DNA of 64,000 nt, from assembly GCA_041166085.1 (NCBI GenBank), contig JBEEFP010000098.1, positions 77,761 to 141,760 of the forward strand. The letters are read 5' to 3'. Under the pieces are notes generated by a model. The model had not been told where the DNA came from. It searched no databases and saw nothing but the letters and a program-made list of their open reading frames with translations. Both the position numbers and the translations under genes were made by a program. The stretch comes from JBEEFP01 sp041166085. GTDB taxonomy: Bacteria > Actinomycetota > Acidimicrobiia > Acidimicrobiales > JAFATL01. The stretch's first letter is position 1. Each line of letters begins with the position of its first letter. Positions 8,965 to 15,877 of the stretch are shown here, piece after piece.

Positions 8965-10019
8965 CAGTTGGCCTTGGCGACGAAGGGCGGCTTGACGACC
9001 GAGGCGTTCAGCATGCGACCACGCACGTCGACCTCGACCGACGCGCCGGGCTCGACGTCAGGGGGCAGGAAGGCGAGAGCGATGCCCGTCCCGAGCACCG
9101 GAGAGAAGTTGCCGCTCGTGACCTCGCCCGCGGGCTTGCCGTCCACGCACACGGGGTTGCCCTCGCGGGGCGGCTGACGTCCGGCGAGCGCCAACCCGCG
9201 CAGGCGCCTCGCCACGCCGCGCGTGCGCTCCGCCTCGAGGGCGGCGCGGCCGCGGAAGTCGCCCTTGTCCCAACCCACCACCCAGCCCAGCCCGGCCTGC
9301 AGGGGCGTGATGCCGGGCCCCAGCTCGTGGCCGTGGAGCGGCAGGCCCGCTTCGAGGCGCAGGGTGTCTCTGGCACCGAGCCCGGCCGGCGGGATGCCGG
9401 CGTCCATCACGGCGTTCCAGAACGCGGTCGCGACTTCGACCGGCACCGCGCACTCGACCCCGTCCTCACCCGTGTAGCCGGTGCCCGCCGCCTTGCAGAC
9501 CGTGCCGTCGAACTCGAAGCCGGTCACGCCGAAGTGCGGGACGTCGGCTGCCGCCGGCGCGACGGGCCGAAGCTTCTCGCGCGCGTTGGGTCCCTGCACC
9601 GCGATGATCGCTCGACTGGCGGTGACGTCGTCTCCTCCGATGGCCTCGACGACGCGTGTCGTGTTCGACGCGTTGGGCATGACGTCGAAGCTCTGGTCGT
9701 CGAGCCACCAGACGATGATGTCGTCGAGCACGGAGGCGTCGTCGGTGTCGAGCAGGTGGGTGTATTGGGCGCGACCGGGCCCGATCTTGCCCAGGTCGTT
9801 GGTGAGCGCCCGCTGCAACCGCTCGAGGGCGTCGGGGCCTGCGACGGCAACGGTTCCCAGGTGGCTCACGTCGAACGCGACCGCGTCCCGGCGGCAGGCC
9901 ATGTGCTCGGCGATGGTGCCGCTCGGGTACGACAGCGGCATCTCCCACCCGCCGAAGGGCACCACCTTGGCGCCCAGGTCCCGATGAGCGGCGTCCAGCG
10001 GTGAGGTCCGATCCCCCAT
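8964..10019 (-). CDS. gcvT: Aminomethyltransferase (glycine cleavage T-protein)
   Basis: 351 residues. Transfers the aminomethyl group from lipoyl-GcvH to tetrahydrofolate, releasing ammonia. Seen: 'SPLDAAHRDLGAKVVPFGGWEMPLSY' at the N-terminus, 'DVSHLGTVAVAGPDALERLQRALTNDL', 'AGTGYTGEDGVEC' and 'LGARDTLRLEAGLPLHGHEL', followed by the C-terminal barrel 'PPREGNPVCVDGKPAGEVTSGNFSP'. All folate-pocket segments are intact. It follows the nuclease-like gene by 10 bases and overlaps gcvPA by one base, so it heads the coupled gcvT-PA-PB group within the merR operon. Confidence 0.96.
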   Translation of the reverse strand: MGDRTSPLDAAHRDLGAKVVPFGGWEMPLSYPSGTIAEHMACRRDAVAFDVSHLGTVAVAGPDALERLQRALTNDLGKIGPGRAQYTHLLDTDDASVLDDIIVWWLDDQSFDVMPNASNTTRVVEAIGGDDVTASRAIIAVQGPNAREKLRPVAPAAADVPHFGVTGFEFDGTVCKAAGTGYTGEDGVECAVPVEVATAFWNAVMDAGIPPAGLGARDTLRLEAGLPLHGHELGPGITPLQAGLGWVVGWDKGDFRGRAALEAERTRGVARRLRGLALAGRQPPREGNPVCVDGKPAGEVTSGNFSPVLGTGIALAFLPPDVEPGASVEVDVRGRMLNASVVKPPFVAKAN

Positions 10020-10029
10020 CCGTTGGAGA

Positions 10030-10419
10030 CTACTGCCGCGTCTCGACTCCGAAGTCGAGTGGATGGGGCTCCACCTCGTCGAGCCCGGCGTCGGCCAGCT
10101 GCGACGGCTGCTCGAGCCCGTACTTCACCAGCAGGTTGAGGTAGTCGCGCTGGTAGAAGATCTTGATGTTGGTTTCGGGGTGCAGCTCCTGGAGGCGGCG
10201 CACCTTGCGGTTCTTCTTGGTGACGAGCTTCTGGTTGAGGGTGGTGACCTCGATGAACAGGTCGTACGCCGGCAGGTAGAAGTCGGGACGGAAGGCCTGT
10301 GTGGGATTGCCGTCGCGGTCGCGCTCGAGGAGGAACTCACGCGGCTCGTAGTCCCAGGTGATGCCGTAGAAGTCGAGGAGCTTGGCGAACTGCCGCTCCG
10401 AGTTGTGGGCGAACCGCAC
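10030..10419 (-). CDS. PD-(D/E)XK nuclease-like conserved protein
   Basis: About 129 residues. The N-terminal 'HNSERQFAKLLDFYGITWDYEPREF' segment, then 'RPDFYLPAYDLFIEVTTL' and basic 'KKNRKVRRLQELHPE', has the layout of PD-(D/E)XK endonuclease-like domains: a conserved Glu in the first helix, Pro-Asp in strand 2, then Glu-Val-Thr where the family usually has Glu-x-Lys. The Lys is not at the canonical place, so activity is uncertain. The annotated start is GTG; upstream in-frame CTG codons at 10434 or 10449, right after the merR stop, could extend it with a 'PEPALPHEQ' leader. Lies between merR and gcvT in one transcript; no restriction or repair partner is adjacent. Confidence 0.65.
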   Translation of the reverse strand: MRFAHNSERQFAKLLDFYGITWDYEPREFLLERDRDGNPTQAFRPDFYLPAYDLFIEVTTLNQKLVTKKNRKVRRLQELHPETNIKIFYQRDYLNLLVKYGLEQPSQLADAGLDEVEPHPLDFGVETRQ

Positions 10420-10451
10420 CTGCTCGTGCGGCAGAGCAGGCTCGGGCAGGA

Positions 10452-10934
10452 CTATCCCCGTGCTTCGGCCGCCATGTCCGACGCCGTCGGTGCGGCGGCA
10501 ACGACCGGGTCGGCCTGTCGCAGGTCGTGGATCGCGGCGTCGATCTCGTCCTTGACGCCACCGAGGGGCAGCACCATGTTGAGCACGCCCTGGCCACCCT
10601 TGAGCAGGTCGACGACCTCGCCGTCGGATCGGGCCAGCACCGAGTCGGCGCCCGCCAGCACCAGGTTGGCCGTCTTCAGGTCGGCACCCAGGTTGTCGTG
10701 CAGGGTCTGGATGGCGCGGCGGGCCGACTGCAGGGAGACGCCGCCGTCGAGCAGGCGCTTGATGACCTTGAGCTCGAGCAGGTCGCCGTAGCTGTAGCGG
10801 CGCTGGGTGCCGCTCCCCCGTGCCTCGGAGATGGAGGGGTTGAGCAGATCGGTGCGGGCCCAGTAGTCCAGCTGCCGGTAGGTGATCCCGACGATCTTGC
10901 AGACCTGCGGCCCGCGGTAGCCCTCTTCAGCCAT
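10452..10934 (-). CDS. MerR family transcriptional regulator
   Basis: 160 residues. The N-terminal winged helix 'RGPQVCKIVGITYRQLDYWARTDLLNPSI' and 'GTQRRYSYGDLLELKVIKRLLDGGVSLQSARRAI' are classic MerR DNA-binding segments; the C-terminal 60 residues form a short helical dimer arm without cysteine ligands, so metal sensing is unlikely. Equivalent in position to Rv1830 of the mycobacterial cluster. A clear AGGAGG ribosome site sits about 9 bases before the ATG and a sigma-70-like promoter lies upstream (11012-11041), so this gene leads a merR - nuclease-like - gcvT-PA-PB transcript. Probably regulates division or glycine genes, by analogy only. Confidence 0.9.
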   Translation of the reverse strand: MAEEGYRGPQVCKIVGITYRQLDYWARTDLLNPSISEARGSGTQRRYSYGDLLELKVIKRLLDGGVSLQSARRAIQTLHDNLGADLKTANLVLAGADSVLARSDGEVVDLLKGGQGVLNMVLPLGGVKDEIDAAIHDLRQADPVVAAAPTASDMAAEARG

Positions 10935-11011
10935 TGGGGAAGTCCTCCTGGGACGTGGCTCTCGTGGTCTCCGGGCTGCTCACACGCCCGAAATTACGTC
11001 CTTGTCACCCC

Positions 11012-11041
11012 AGAGTATGACCCCTGCCCCGGCAACGTCAA
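11012..11041 (-). promoter_or_regulatory. Sigma-70-like promoter of the merR-gcv operon, palindrome in the spacer
   Basis: On the minus strand TTGACG (11041-11036) and TACTCT (11017-11012) are separated by 18 bases. The spacer contains TGCCGGGGCA, an inverted repeat. A stretched spacer with a dyad between -35 and -10 is the signature of MerR-controlled promoters, so autoregulation by the gene it drives is a reasonable inference. Unlike most promoters in this window it has a leader of about 70 bases with a strong AGGAGG site. Confidence 0.55.
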
Positions 11042-11121
11042 CGAATGCCCGTCAGGGACGCCGAAGGCCCCTCGCCGGACGCCACGCGAGCGAGCTTGCG
11101 AGCGAGCAATGAGAAATCGCG

Positions 11122-11175
11122 AGGGCGGACGCCCTGAGAGACTTCAGGAACTGAAGTCTTCAGGGCGGACGCCCT
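11122..11175 (-). terminator. Nested hairpin at the end of the bifunctional nuclease gene
   Basis: A perfect stem AGACTTCAG-GAA-CTGAAGTCT (11139-11159) surrounds the TGA stop of the nuclease gene. It is flanked by two copies of AGGGCGGACGCCCT, each itself a 6-bp hairpin with a 2-base loop, spaced 40 bases apart (11122-11135 and 11162-11175); they can also pair with each other to extend the central stem. Probable terminator between the nuclease and merR transcripts, without a U tract. Confidence 0.55.
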
Positions 11176-11641
11176 CGATGAACTCCTTGAACTGGGTGAC
11201 CAGCTCGTCGGAGGTGCCTTCCTCGTCCTCGTCGTCGGGCGGGAAGATGACGCCTTCGGCGTCGAGCAGGGCGTCGTCGGCATAGATGGGCGTGCCCGTG
11301 CGCGCCGCGAGGGCCATGGCGTCGGACGGGCGGCTCGACACGGTGATGGTGCGCTCGCCCTGGCGCAGGTGGATCTCGGCGTAGAACGTGCCCTCGCGCA
11401 GGTCGGTGATGACGACCCGCTCGACGACGAGGCCCGCCGCGTTGAGCAGGTCGCGCATGAGGTCATGAGTCATCGGGCGCGGGCGCTGCACGCCCTGGAG
11501 CGCCTCTGCGATCGCGCTGGCCTCGAAGGGCCCGATGAAGATGGGAAGCGTGCGGTGGGCACCCTCGCTCTCCTGCAGGAGAACCACCGGCGTGTTGGTC
11601 GGGAGCTCGACTCGAACCGCCGCGAGGTGCATCTCCACCAT
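11144..11641 (-). CDS. Bifunctional nuclease family protein (BFN/DUF151)
   Basis: 165 residues. Family members have DNase and RNase activity in plants; the bacterial role is unproven. Seen: 'VVLLQESEGAHRTLPIFIGPFEASAIAEAL' (the conserved core) and 'SRPSDAMALAARTGTPIYADDALL'. The C-terminus is acidic (PPDDEDEEGTSDE), ending GVRPEDFSS. Equivalent to Rv1829. A leaderless-type -10 is 6 bases before the ATG. The last codons lie inside a hairpin array, and the 'GVRP-DFS' coding segment is repeated once just after the stop, suggesting a small tandem duplication. Confidence 0.88.
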   Translation of the reverse strand: MVEMHLAAVRVELPTNTPVVLLQESEGAHRTLPIFIGPFEASAIAEALQGVQRPRPMTHDLMRDLLNAAGLVVERVVITDLREGTFYAEIHLRQGERTITVSSRPSDAMALAARTGTPIYADDALLDAEGVIFPPDDEDEEGTSDELVTQFKEFIEGVRPEDFSS

Positions 11642-11647
11642 GGGGCA

Positions 11648-11653
11648 ACCCTA
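11648..11653 (-). promoter_or_regulatory. Leaderless -10 element of the bifunctional nuclease gene
   Basis: TAGGGT on the minus strand, 6 bases before the ATG at 11641. It lies in the 9-base gap between hpt and the nuclease gene plus the last bases of hpt, so this gene may have its own leaderless transcript in addition to read-through. Confidence 0.4.
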
Positions 11654-12205
11654 CCCTCCGTACACCTCGGCAACATGCGCGTCGGGGTCGCTCCGGAGCG
11701 CCTCGAGATCGCCCGCGATGACCCTGTTCAGGTTGCGGTAGCGCTCGGCGAAGTCGAGCCCGTACCCCAGCACGAACTCGTCGGGGATGGTGAATCCGAC
11801 GAAGCGAACGGGCGGCGGGACGATGCGCCGCGCCTTCTTGTCCAGCAGCGTGCAGACATCGAGCGATGCGGGAAGCCGCCGCTGCAACACGCTGAGGATG
11901 TAGGTGAGGGTGAGACCGGTGTCGACGATGTCCTCGACGAGCAGGGTGGGACGCTGGTGGATGTCGATGTCGAGGTCCTTCACGATGCGGACGCGGCCCG
12001 TCCCCTCCCCATAGGACGAGATGGCGAGGAAGTCCACCTCGACGGGGACGGTGATGGCCCGCACCAGGTCGGCGAAGAACAGCACGCTTCCCTTGAGCAC
12101 GCTTATGGCCACCAGGCCGTCGGGATAGGCGGACGAGATCTCAGCGCCGAGGCGCGCGACGGCCGCCTCGAGCTCCTCCTCCGCGATGAGGACGCGCGCC
12201 GGCAC
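11651..12205 (-). CDS. hpt: Hypoxanthine phosphoribosyltransferase
   Basis: 184 residues. Purine salvage: hypoxanthine or guanine plus PRPP to IMP or GMP. Hallmarks: 'VLKGSVLFFADLVRAI' (the flexible-loop side), 'SSYGEGTGRVRIVKDLDIDI', the PRPP-binding acidic motif 'TLLVEDIVDTGLTLTYI', and 'DEFVLGYGLDFAERYRNL' at the end, all as in Hpt/HprT. In M. tuberculosis hpt lies next to ftsH/tilS, whereas here it sits between the FtsR-type regulator (12 bases upstream) and the bifunctional nuclease (9 bases downstream), an insertion into an otherwise conserved actinobacterial cluster. Confidence 0.95.
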   Translation of the reverse strand: MPARVLIAEEELEAAVARLGAEISSAYPDGLVAISVLKGSVLFFADLVRAITVPVEVDFLAISSYGEGTGRVRIVKDLDIDIHQRPTLLVEDIVDTGLTLTYILSVLQRRLPASLDVCTLLDKKARRIVPPPVRFVGFTIPDEFVLGYGLDFAERYRNLNRVIAGDLEALRSDPDAHVAEVYGG

Positions 12206-12217
12206 GGAGCTCGGGGC

Positions 12218-13132
12218 CTAGAGGCCGGACGTGTACTGCCGGAGGGCCTCGCGCAGCATCGCCACCCGCAGCTGGCCTCCGAGCTGACCCAGCTGGCTGA
12301 GGGTGTCGATCGCCTGTCGCCGCGCCTCGGGGTTCCGCTGCTTCAGCATGGGCATGACGATCTGCTCGAAGAAGCCCGCCTCGCGGTCGGCCGCGTTCTT
12401 GTACATGCGCAGGTGGCGGGCCTCGACGCCGAAGCGCAGGAAGCCGGCCGCGACCTTGGCGATGTGGAGGGCCTGCTCGTCGTAGTAGGTGGACCCGCCC
12501 ACCTTGCGCCCGACCAGGAGCCCGTACTTCTCGAGCTCGGCCAGCCGGTCGACAGGGAGGTCGGCGGCAACGCTGAGCTCGTCGAGGGTGTAGTTGTCGG
12601 CTCCGTCGGCGTGGGCCGCGGGGACGGCCGCGGGGGGTGGCGGCGGCGGGGTGGTGCGCTCGACGCGAGGCGGCGCACTCGGCCGAGGCGGGACAACCCG
12701 CGGCTCCTGCCTCGGCTCGGGCCTGGGATCCGGGCGGGGGTCGGGGCGCCGTTCGCGCTGTGGTTCGGGCGGCCGCTCTGCTCGTGGCGCGGGCGGCGCG
12801 GGGCGAGACTCCTGGCGTGATGGCGACGGCGATGACGCCGGCGCGGCGGTGACCGGCTCGGGCTCGTCCTCGAAGGGCACGGCCGCCTCCTCGACACCGA
12901 GCCGGCCCTTGATCACCTTCAAGGGCAGGAAGTTCTCGCGCTGCTGCTGCAGGATCCAGCGCAGCCGCTCGACGTCGGCCTCGTAGAACTTGCGGTAGCC
13001 CGACGGCGTGCGCTCGGGGTCGAGCAGCCCCTGGCTCTCCAGGAAGCGGATCTTGGAGATGGTGATGTCCGGGAACTCCTCCTTGAGGAGGGACAGCACT
13101 TCCCCGATGGAGAGATAGGCGCGGTCGGCCAC
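12218..13132 (-). CDS. ftsR: FtsR-type MerR regulator with proline-rich linker
   Basis: 304 residues. N-terminal MerR winged helix 'YLSIGEVLSLLKEEFPDITISKIRFLESQGLL' and 'RTPSGYRKFYEADVERLRWIL' is nearly diagnostic for FtsR (C. glutamicum activator of ftsZ) / Rv1828. Residues about 85-165 are a Pro/Arg-rich linker ('RPDPRPDPRPEPRQEPR') much longer than in mycobacteria. The C-terminal domain ('YTLDELSVAADLPVDRLAELEKYGLL' to the end) is a second helix-turn-helix-like effector domain typical of this family. Starts 4 bases after the FHA gene stop. Likely regulates division genes (knowledge of FtsR); targets here are not tested. Confidence 0.9.
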   Translation of the reverse strand: MADRAYLSIGEVLSLLKEEFPDITISKIRFLESQGLLDPERTPSGYRKFYEADVERLRWILQQQRENFLPLKVIKGRLGVEEAAVPFEDEPEPVTAAPASSPSPSRQESRPAPPAPRAERPPEPQRERRPDPRPDPRPEPRQEPRVVPPRPSAPPRVERTTPPPPPPAAVPAAHADGADNYTLDELSVAADLPVDRLAELEKYGLLVGRKVGGSTYYDEQALHIAKVAAGFLRFGVEARHLRMYKNAADREAGFFEQIVMPMLKQRNPEARRQAIDTLSQLGQLGGQLRVAMLREALRQYTSGL

Positions 13133-13136
13133 GCGG

Positions 13137-13616
13137 TTACCCGGCCTCGCCGCCGGTGAGGAAGACGAGCTTGAACTTGCCGATCTGCACCTCGTCGCCG
13201 TTGGCGAGCCGCTCTTCGTCGATTCGCTCGCGGTTGAGGTAGGTGCCGTTCAGCGATCCCACGTCGCGCACGACGTAGCCCCCACCGTCCTGGCGTTGGA
13301 ACTCGGCGTGGCGCCGCGACACGGTGATGTCGTCGAGGAAGATGTCGCTCTCGGGATGCCGTCCCGCCCGCGTGATGTCGGCGTCGAGCATGAACTTCGA
13401 CCCCGCGTTGGGGCCCCGCTTCACCACGAGCATGCCCACACCCTCGGGCAGGCCTTCCATCCCGACAGTGATCTCTTCTTCGCCGACCTCGCCGGCCCCC
13501 TCGACCGGCACAAGGGTGATGGTGGCGTCGTCGCCACCGTGCTCCAGGGGCGCGCCGCACGAGGAGCAGAAGTTGGAGCCGGCGGGGTTGCGGTGCCCAC
13601 AGTTGTTGCAGAACAC
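13137..13616 (-). CDS. Zinc-ribbon plus FHA domain protein (GarA/Rv1827 position)
   Basis: 159 residues. N-terminal zinc ribbon CNNCG...CSSCG (cysteines at 3, 6, 18, 21), an acidic stretch to about residue 60, then a complete FHA phosphothreonine-binding domain: 'AGRHPESDIFLDDITVSRRHAEF' and 'GSLNGTYLNRERI'. Position between gcvH and ftsR matches mycobacterial garA, whose product controls 2-oxoglutarate metabolism through phosphorylation of an N-terminal ETTSVF motif; that motif is absent and replaced by the zinc ribbon. So it is a positional homologue with a different switch. Starts with GTG 7 bases after a TANNNT -10. Confidence 0.88.
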   Translation of the reverse strand: MFCNNCGHRNPAGSNFCSSCGAPLEHGGDDATITLVPVEGAGEVGEEEITVGMEGLPEGVGMLVVKRGPNAGSKFMLDADITRAGRHPESDIFLDDITVSRRHAEFQRQDGGGYVVRDVGSLNGTYLNRERIDEERLANGDEVQIGKFKLVFLTGGEAG

Positions 13617-13623
13617 GGCGGTA

Positions 13624-13629
13624 ACGCTA
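13624..13629 (-). promoter_or_regulatory. Leaderless -10 element of the FHA-ftsR transcript
   Basis: TAGCGT on the minus strand, 7 bases before the GTG at 13616, in the gap after gcvH. It would let the FHA protein, FtsR and Hpt be transcribed separately from the upstream DUF881-gcvH genes. Confidence 0.45.
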
Positions 13630-13637
13630 CCCGGCCC

Positions 13638-14018
13638 CTAATCCTCGATGAGGCGACGGTAGGCAGCGGCGTCGAGCAGGCCTTCGAAAGCGGCGCTGTC
13701 GCTCGGGTCGATGACACAGATCCACCCCTCGCCGTAGGGGTCCTCGTTGAGCCGTTGTGGCGCGTCCGTGAGGTCGGCGTTCACCTCGACCACCGTGCCC
13801 GCGACCGGCGCGTAGATGTCCGACACCGACTTGGTGGACTCGACCTCGCTGAACGACGCGCCAGCCGCGACCGCAGTGCCGGGGGCGGGCAGCTCCACGA
13901 ACACGACGTCGCCCAGGGCGTCCTGCGCGTAGTCGGTGATGCCGATGCGGATCTTGCCGTTCTCCAACCGCGCCCACTCGTGGTCAGCGGTGTAGCGGAG
14001 CTCGTCGGGCACGTTCAT
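13638..14018 (-). CDS. gcvH: Glycine cleavage system H protein
   Basis: 126 residues. Lipoylated carrier that shuttles the aminomethyl group among P, T and L proteins. The lipoyl-lysine context 'SEVESTKSVSDIYAPVAGTVVEVNADL' is intact and 'YTADHEWARLENGKIRIGITDYAQDALGDVVFVELP' is the standard N-terminal half. The start overlaps the end of the upstream DUF881 gene by 4 bases (14015-14018). In this genome gcvH belongs to the DUF881 operon rather than to gcvTPAPB, as in mycobacteria. Confidence 0.96.
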   Translation of the reverse strand: MNVPDELRYTADHEWARLENGKIRIGITDYAQDALGDVVFVELPAPGTAVAAGASFSEVESTKSVSDIYAPVAGTVVEVNADLTDAPQRLNEDPYGEGWICVIDPSDSAAFEGLLDAAAYRRLIED

Positions 14019-14755
14019 GACCGGGACCCTACCGGTTTGGCGACTTTGAACACCGGGGGCTTTGCAAGGGCCGGGATCTGCAGCGTGGCCGCCCGTTCGA
14101 CCTGCGTGGACACGTTCCTGAGGGCGGCCAGCGTGTCCAGCGCGCCGCCTGGAATCTTGAGCCCGCCGTCGAGCGTGGACGCCGGACCAATGGCCGCCAC
14201 GCGGAAGGGCGCGACCAGCACGGTGCTGTCCAACGTCACGTGGCCGTCCCGCTCGCCGAAGGACGACGCAGCCCCCACCCGCTGATCATTGACGGCGACG
14301 GCCTCCGCTCCTGCGTCACGCAGCTCCTGCACGATGTCGATCAACGTGTCGAAGCCCACCGCGCCACGTGGGTCGTCGATGGTGACCGTGAGCCCCGGAC
14401 CGGTCACCGCCACCGTGCCGGCCAGGACCTGCAGGGTGCGGGTCTGCTCCTCGGCCGTGCCCGCGGCCGACGCGTCCTGCTGGGAGGAGGTCTGCAGGGC
14501 CTGCAGCTGCAGCCGCAGCCGGCTGACCTCGTCCCGCAGGTCGTCGGCCTCGGTGGACAGTGACGCCAGGATGCGGGTGAGATCGGGCTCGGACTCCGCT
14601 TGGAGGCGCTGGCGGAACCGTTCGGTACCCCGCATCTGGCTCACGAGCAGGAACCCGACCAGTCCGGTGACCAGGAGCACGAGCAGCGGGCCACCCACCC
14701 ACGTGCGCAGCCGTTCGGCCGGACCCGACCGTCGGAACGTCAGCGGCGCCGTCAT
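14015..14755 (-). CDS. DUF881 membrane protein (second copy)
   Basis: 246 residues. One membrane helix (about 21-39, 'GPLLVLLVTGLVGFLLVS') is followed by a coiled coil (about 60-95, 'LASLSTEADDLRDEVSRLRLQLQALQ') and the extracytoplasmic DUF881 domain ('VTGPGLTVTIDDPRGAVGFDTLIDIVQELRDAGAEAVAVNDQRV'). Equivalent to Rv1825. The two DUF881 proteins sandwich the small basic protein; the trio is strongly conserved next to gcvH in actinobacteria and Firmicutes (YlxW/YlxX-like, near division genes). Function unknown, plausibly envelope or division related. Confidence 0.88.
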   Translation of the reverse strand: MTAPLTFRRSGPAERLRTWVGGPLLVLLVTGLVGFLLVSQMRGTERFRQRLQAESEPDLTRILASLSTEADDLRDEVSRLRLQLQALQTSSQQDASAAGTAEEQTRTLQVLAGTVAVTGPGLTVTIDDPRGAVGFDTLIDIVQELRDAGAEAVAVNDQRVGAASSFGERDGHVTLDSTVLVAPFRVAAIGPASTLDGGLKIPGGALDTLAALRNVSTQVERAATLQIPALAKPPVFKVAKPVGSRS

Positions 14756-14756
14756 C

Positions 14757-15083
14757 TCAGCCTCCGAAGATGCGGCGGCGGATGGCAGCGACGTTCTGGA
14801 AGATCCGCACGCCGAACACGACGGCGATGGCCGTCGACAGGTCGGCGCCGAGCTGATCGCCCACCCACACGAGGCCGATGGCGAGGGCGGCGTTGATCAG
14901 GAACGCGATGACGAAGATCCGGTCGTTGAACGTCCGCTCGAGGAACGCACGCGTGCCCCCGAGCGAGGAGTCGATGGCAGCGAGGACGGCCATCACGACG
15001 TAGCGCGACAGCTCCTGGGGGACGGTGGGTTGCAGGACGATGGCGAGGATGGCGCCGATGACCAGGCCGAGCAGGGCGAGCAA
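14757..15083 (-). CDS. sbp: Small basic protein Sbp (DUF1290) membrane protein
   Basis: 108 residues with three hydrophobic segments (about 2-18, 25-40 shorter, 60-95). The family is recognised from 'SRYVVMAVLAAIDSSLGG' and 'FNDRIFVIAFLINAALAI'. It corresponds to Rv1824 and B. subtilis Sbp, an FtsZ-linked membrane protein of unknown mechanism. Separated by 1 base from each of the flanking DUF881 genes, so co-translation is likely. Confidence 0.9.
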   Translation of the reverse strand: MLALLGLVIGAILAIVLQPTVPQELSRYVVMAVLAAIDSSLGGTRAFLERTFNDRIFVIAFLINAALAIGLVWVGDQLGADLSTAIAVVFGVRIFQNVAAIRRRIFGG

Positions 15084-15084
15084 C

Positions 15085-15804
15085 TCAGTTCCCTGTCTCG
15101 GGCGCCGGTGACGCGGTCGTGATGCGCACGCGGCCCGTGTAGGCGGGCACCGTCACGTCGTCGAGGTCCTTGGTCGAGTAGCCCAGCCCGAACAGGCGCG
15201 TCCAGCGTCGGAACCGCACTGCGATCTCGCTGGCGCCGAACGCGGCTGGGTCGGCTCCGATGGCGGTCACGCGGTACGGGGGCGAGAGCGGCCGGAAGTT
15301 CACGACGATGGTGTCGCCCGCGGCCCGGATCGGCGTGGTGACGACGACACGGCTGCCGTTGACGGCCACCGCCTCGGCCCCGGCTCCGAAGAGGGCGTTG
15401 ACCACCAGTTGGAGGTCGGAGTCGTGAATGGCGTAGGCGCCGGCCTCGTCCGGGCTCGGCGGCGACCGATCCGAGTCACTGAGCTTGACCTCCATGCCCG
15501 GGCCGTGGAGCGCGGTGGTGCCCGCTTGTCCGGCCAGCCCGGCCAGCTCCCGGGTGGTGGCGTCGCCGAGCGCGCTGCGGCGGGCCGCGGTGCGCTCCGC
15601 TGCCGCCACTTGGTCCCGGAGCTTGCTCACCGAGGCGTCGAGCTGGTCCACCGTGCGCCGGCGCTGCTCGATCAGGTCGATGAGCTCGGCCTTGCGCGGC
15701 GCCTCCGCGCGCTTGGTCGTGCGCGCCGACGAGACCGCTGTCAGCAGCAGGAAGCCAGTGACAGCGAGCACCGCGAGCAGCCCGAACGAGACCCTGCGAC
15801 CCAT
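15085..15804 (-). CDS. DUF881 membrane protein (first copy)
   Basis: 239 residues from MGRRVSFGLL. One helix (about 6-23), a coiled coil (about 38-75, 'LIEQRRRTVDQLDASVSKLRDQV') and the DUF881 domain ('LHGPGMEVKLSD', 'LQLVVNALFGAGAEAVAVNGSRVV', 'YRVTAIGADPAAF'). Equivalent to Rv1823. The frame is open upstream to 15861 only because it crosses the 15824-15874 hairpin; ATG 15804 is 7 bases after a TANNNT -10, which favours this start. First gene of the DUF881-Sbp-DUF881-gcvH transcript. Confidence 0.88.
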   Translation of the reverse strand: MGRRVSFGLLAVLAVTGFLLLTAVSSARTTKRAEAPRKAELIDLIEQRRRTVDQLDASVSKLRDQVAAAERTAARRSALGDATTRELAGLAGQAGTTALHGPGMEVKLSDSDRSPPSPDEAGAYAIHDSDLQLVVNALFGAGAEAVAVNGSRVVVTTPIRAAGDTIVVNFRPLSPPYRVTAIGADPAAFGASEIAVRFRRWTRLFGLGYSTKDLDDVTVPAYTGRVRITTASPAPETGN

Positions 15805-15811
15805 CGCCGTA

Positions 15812-15817
15812 AACCTA
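15812..15817 (-). promoter_or_regulatory. Leaderless -10 element of the DUF881-gcvH operon
   Basis: TAGGTT on the minus strand, 7 bases before the ATG at 15804 and just past the large hairpin that would end the pgsA-guanylyltransferase transcript. Confidence 0.5.
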
Positions 15818-15823
15818 TAAGCC

Positions 15824-15874
15824 ACGTCTCGAGGAAATGGGCCACGGAATCCGTGGCCCATTTCCTCGAGACGT
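15824..15874. repeat. 25-bp perfect inverted repeat, REP-like hairpin, copy 1
   Basis: Bases 15824-15848 and 15850-15874 are exactly complementary around a single central A at 15849. The outer 10 bases of the arm are TCTCGAGGAA (15827-15836). The element fills the gap between the guanylyltransferase stop (15878) and the DUF881 promoter. The same architecture recurs at 33148-33192 with a different but still self-complementary inner arm. Likely a terminator and member of a dispersed palindromic repeat family. Confidence 0.8.
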
Positions 15875-15877
15875 CAC

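Noticed and set aside
15805..15861. Upstream extension of the DUF881 frame and FLET/SRK-type peptides around the hairpins
   Set aside because: These residues are translated palindromes; the same peptide pattern appears wherever the TCTCGAGG hairpin is read through, so it is not protein coding.
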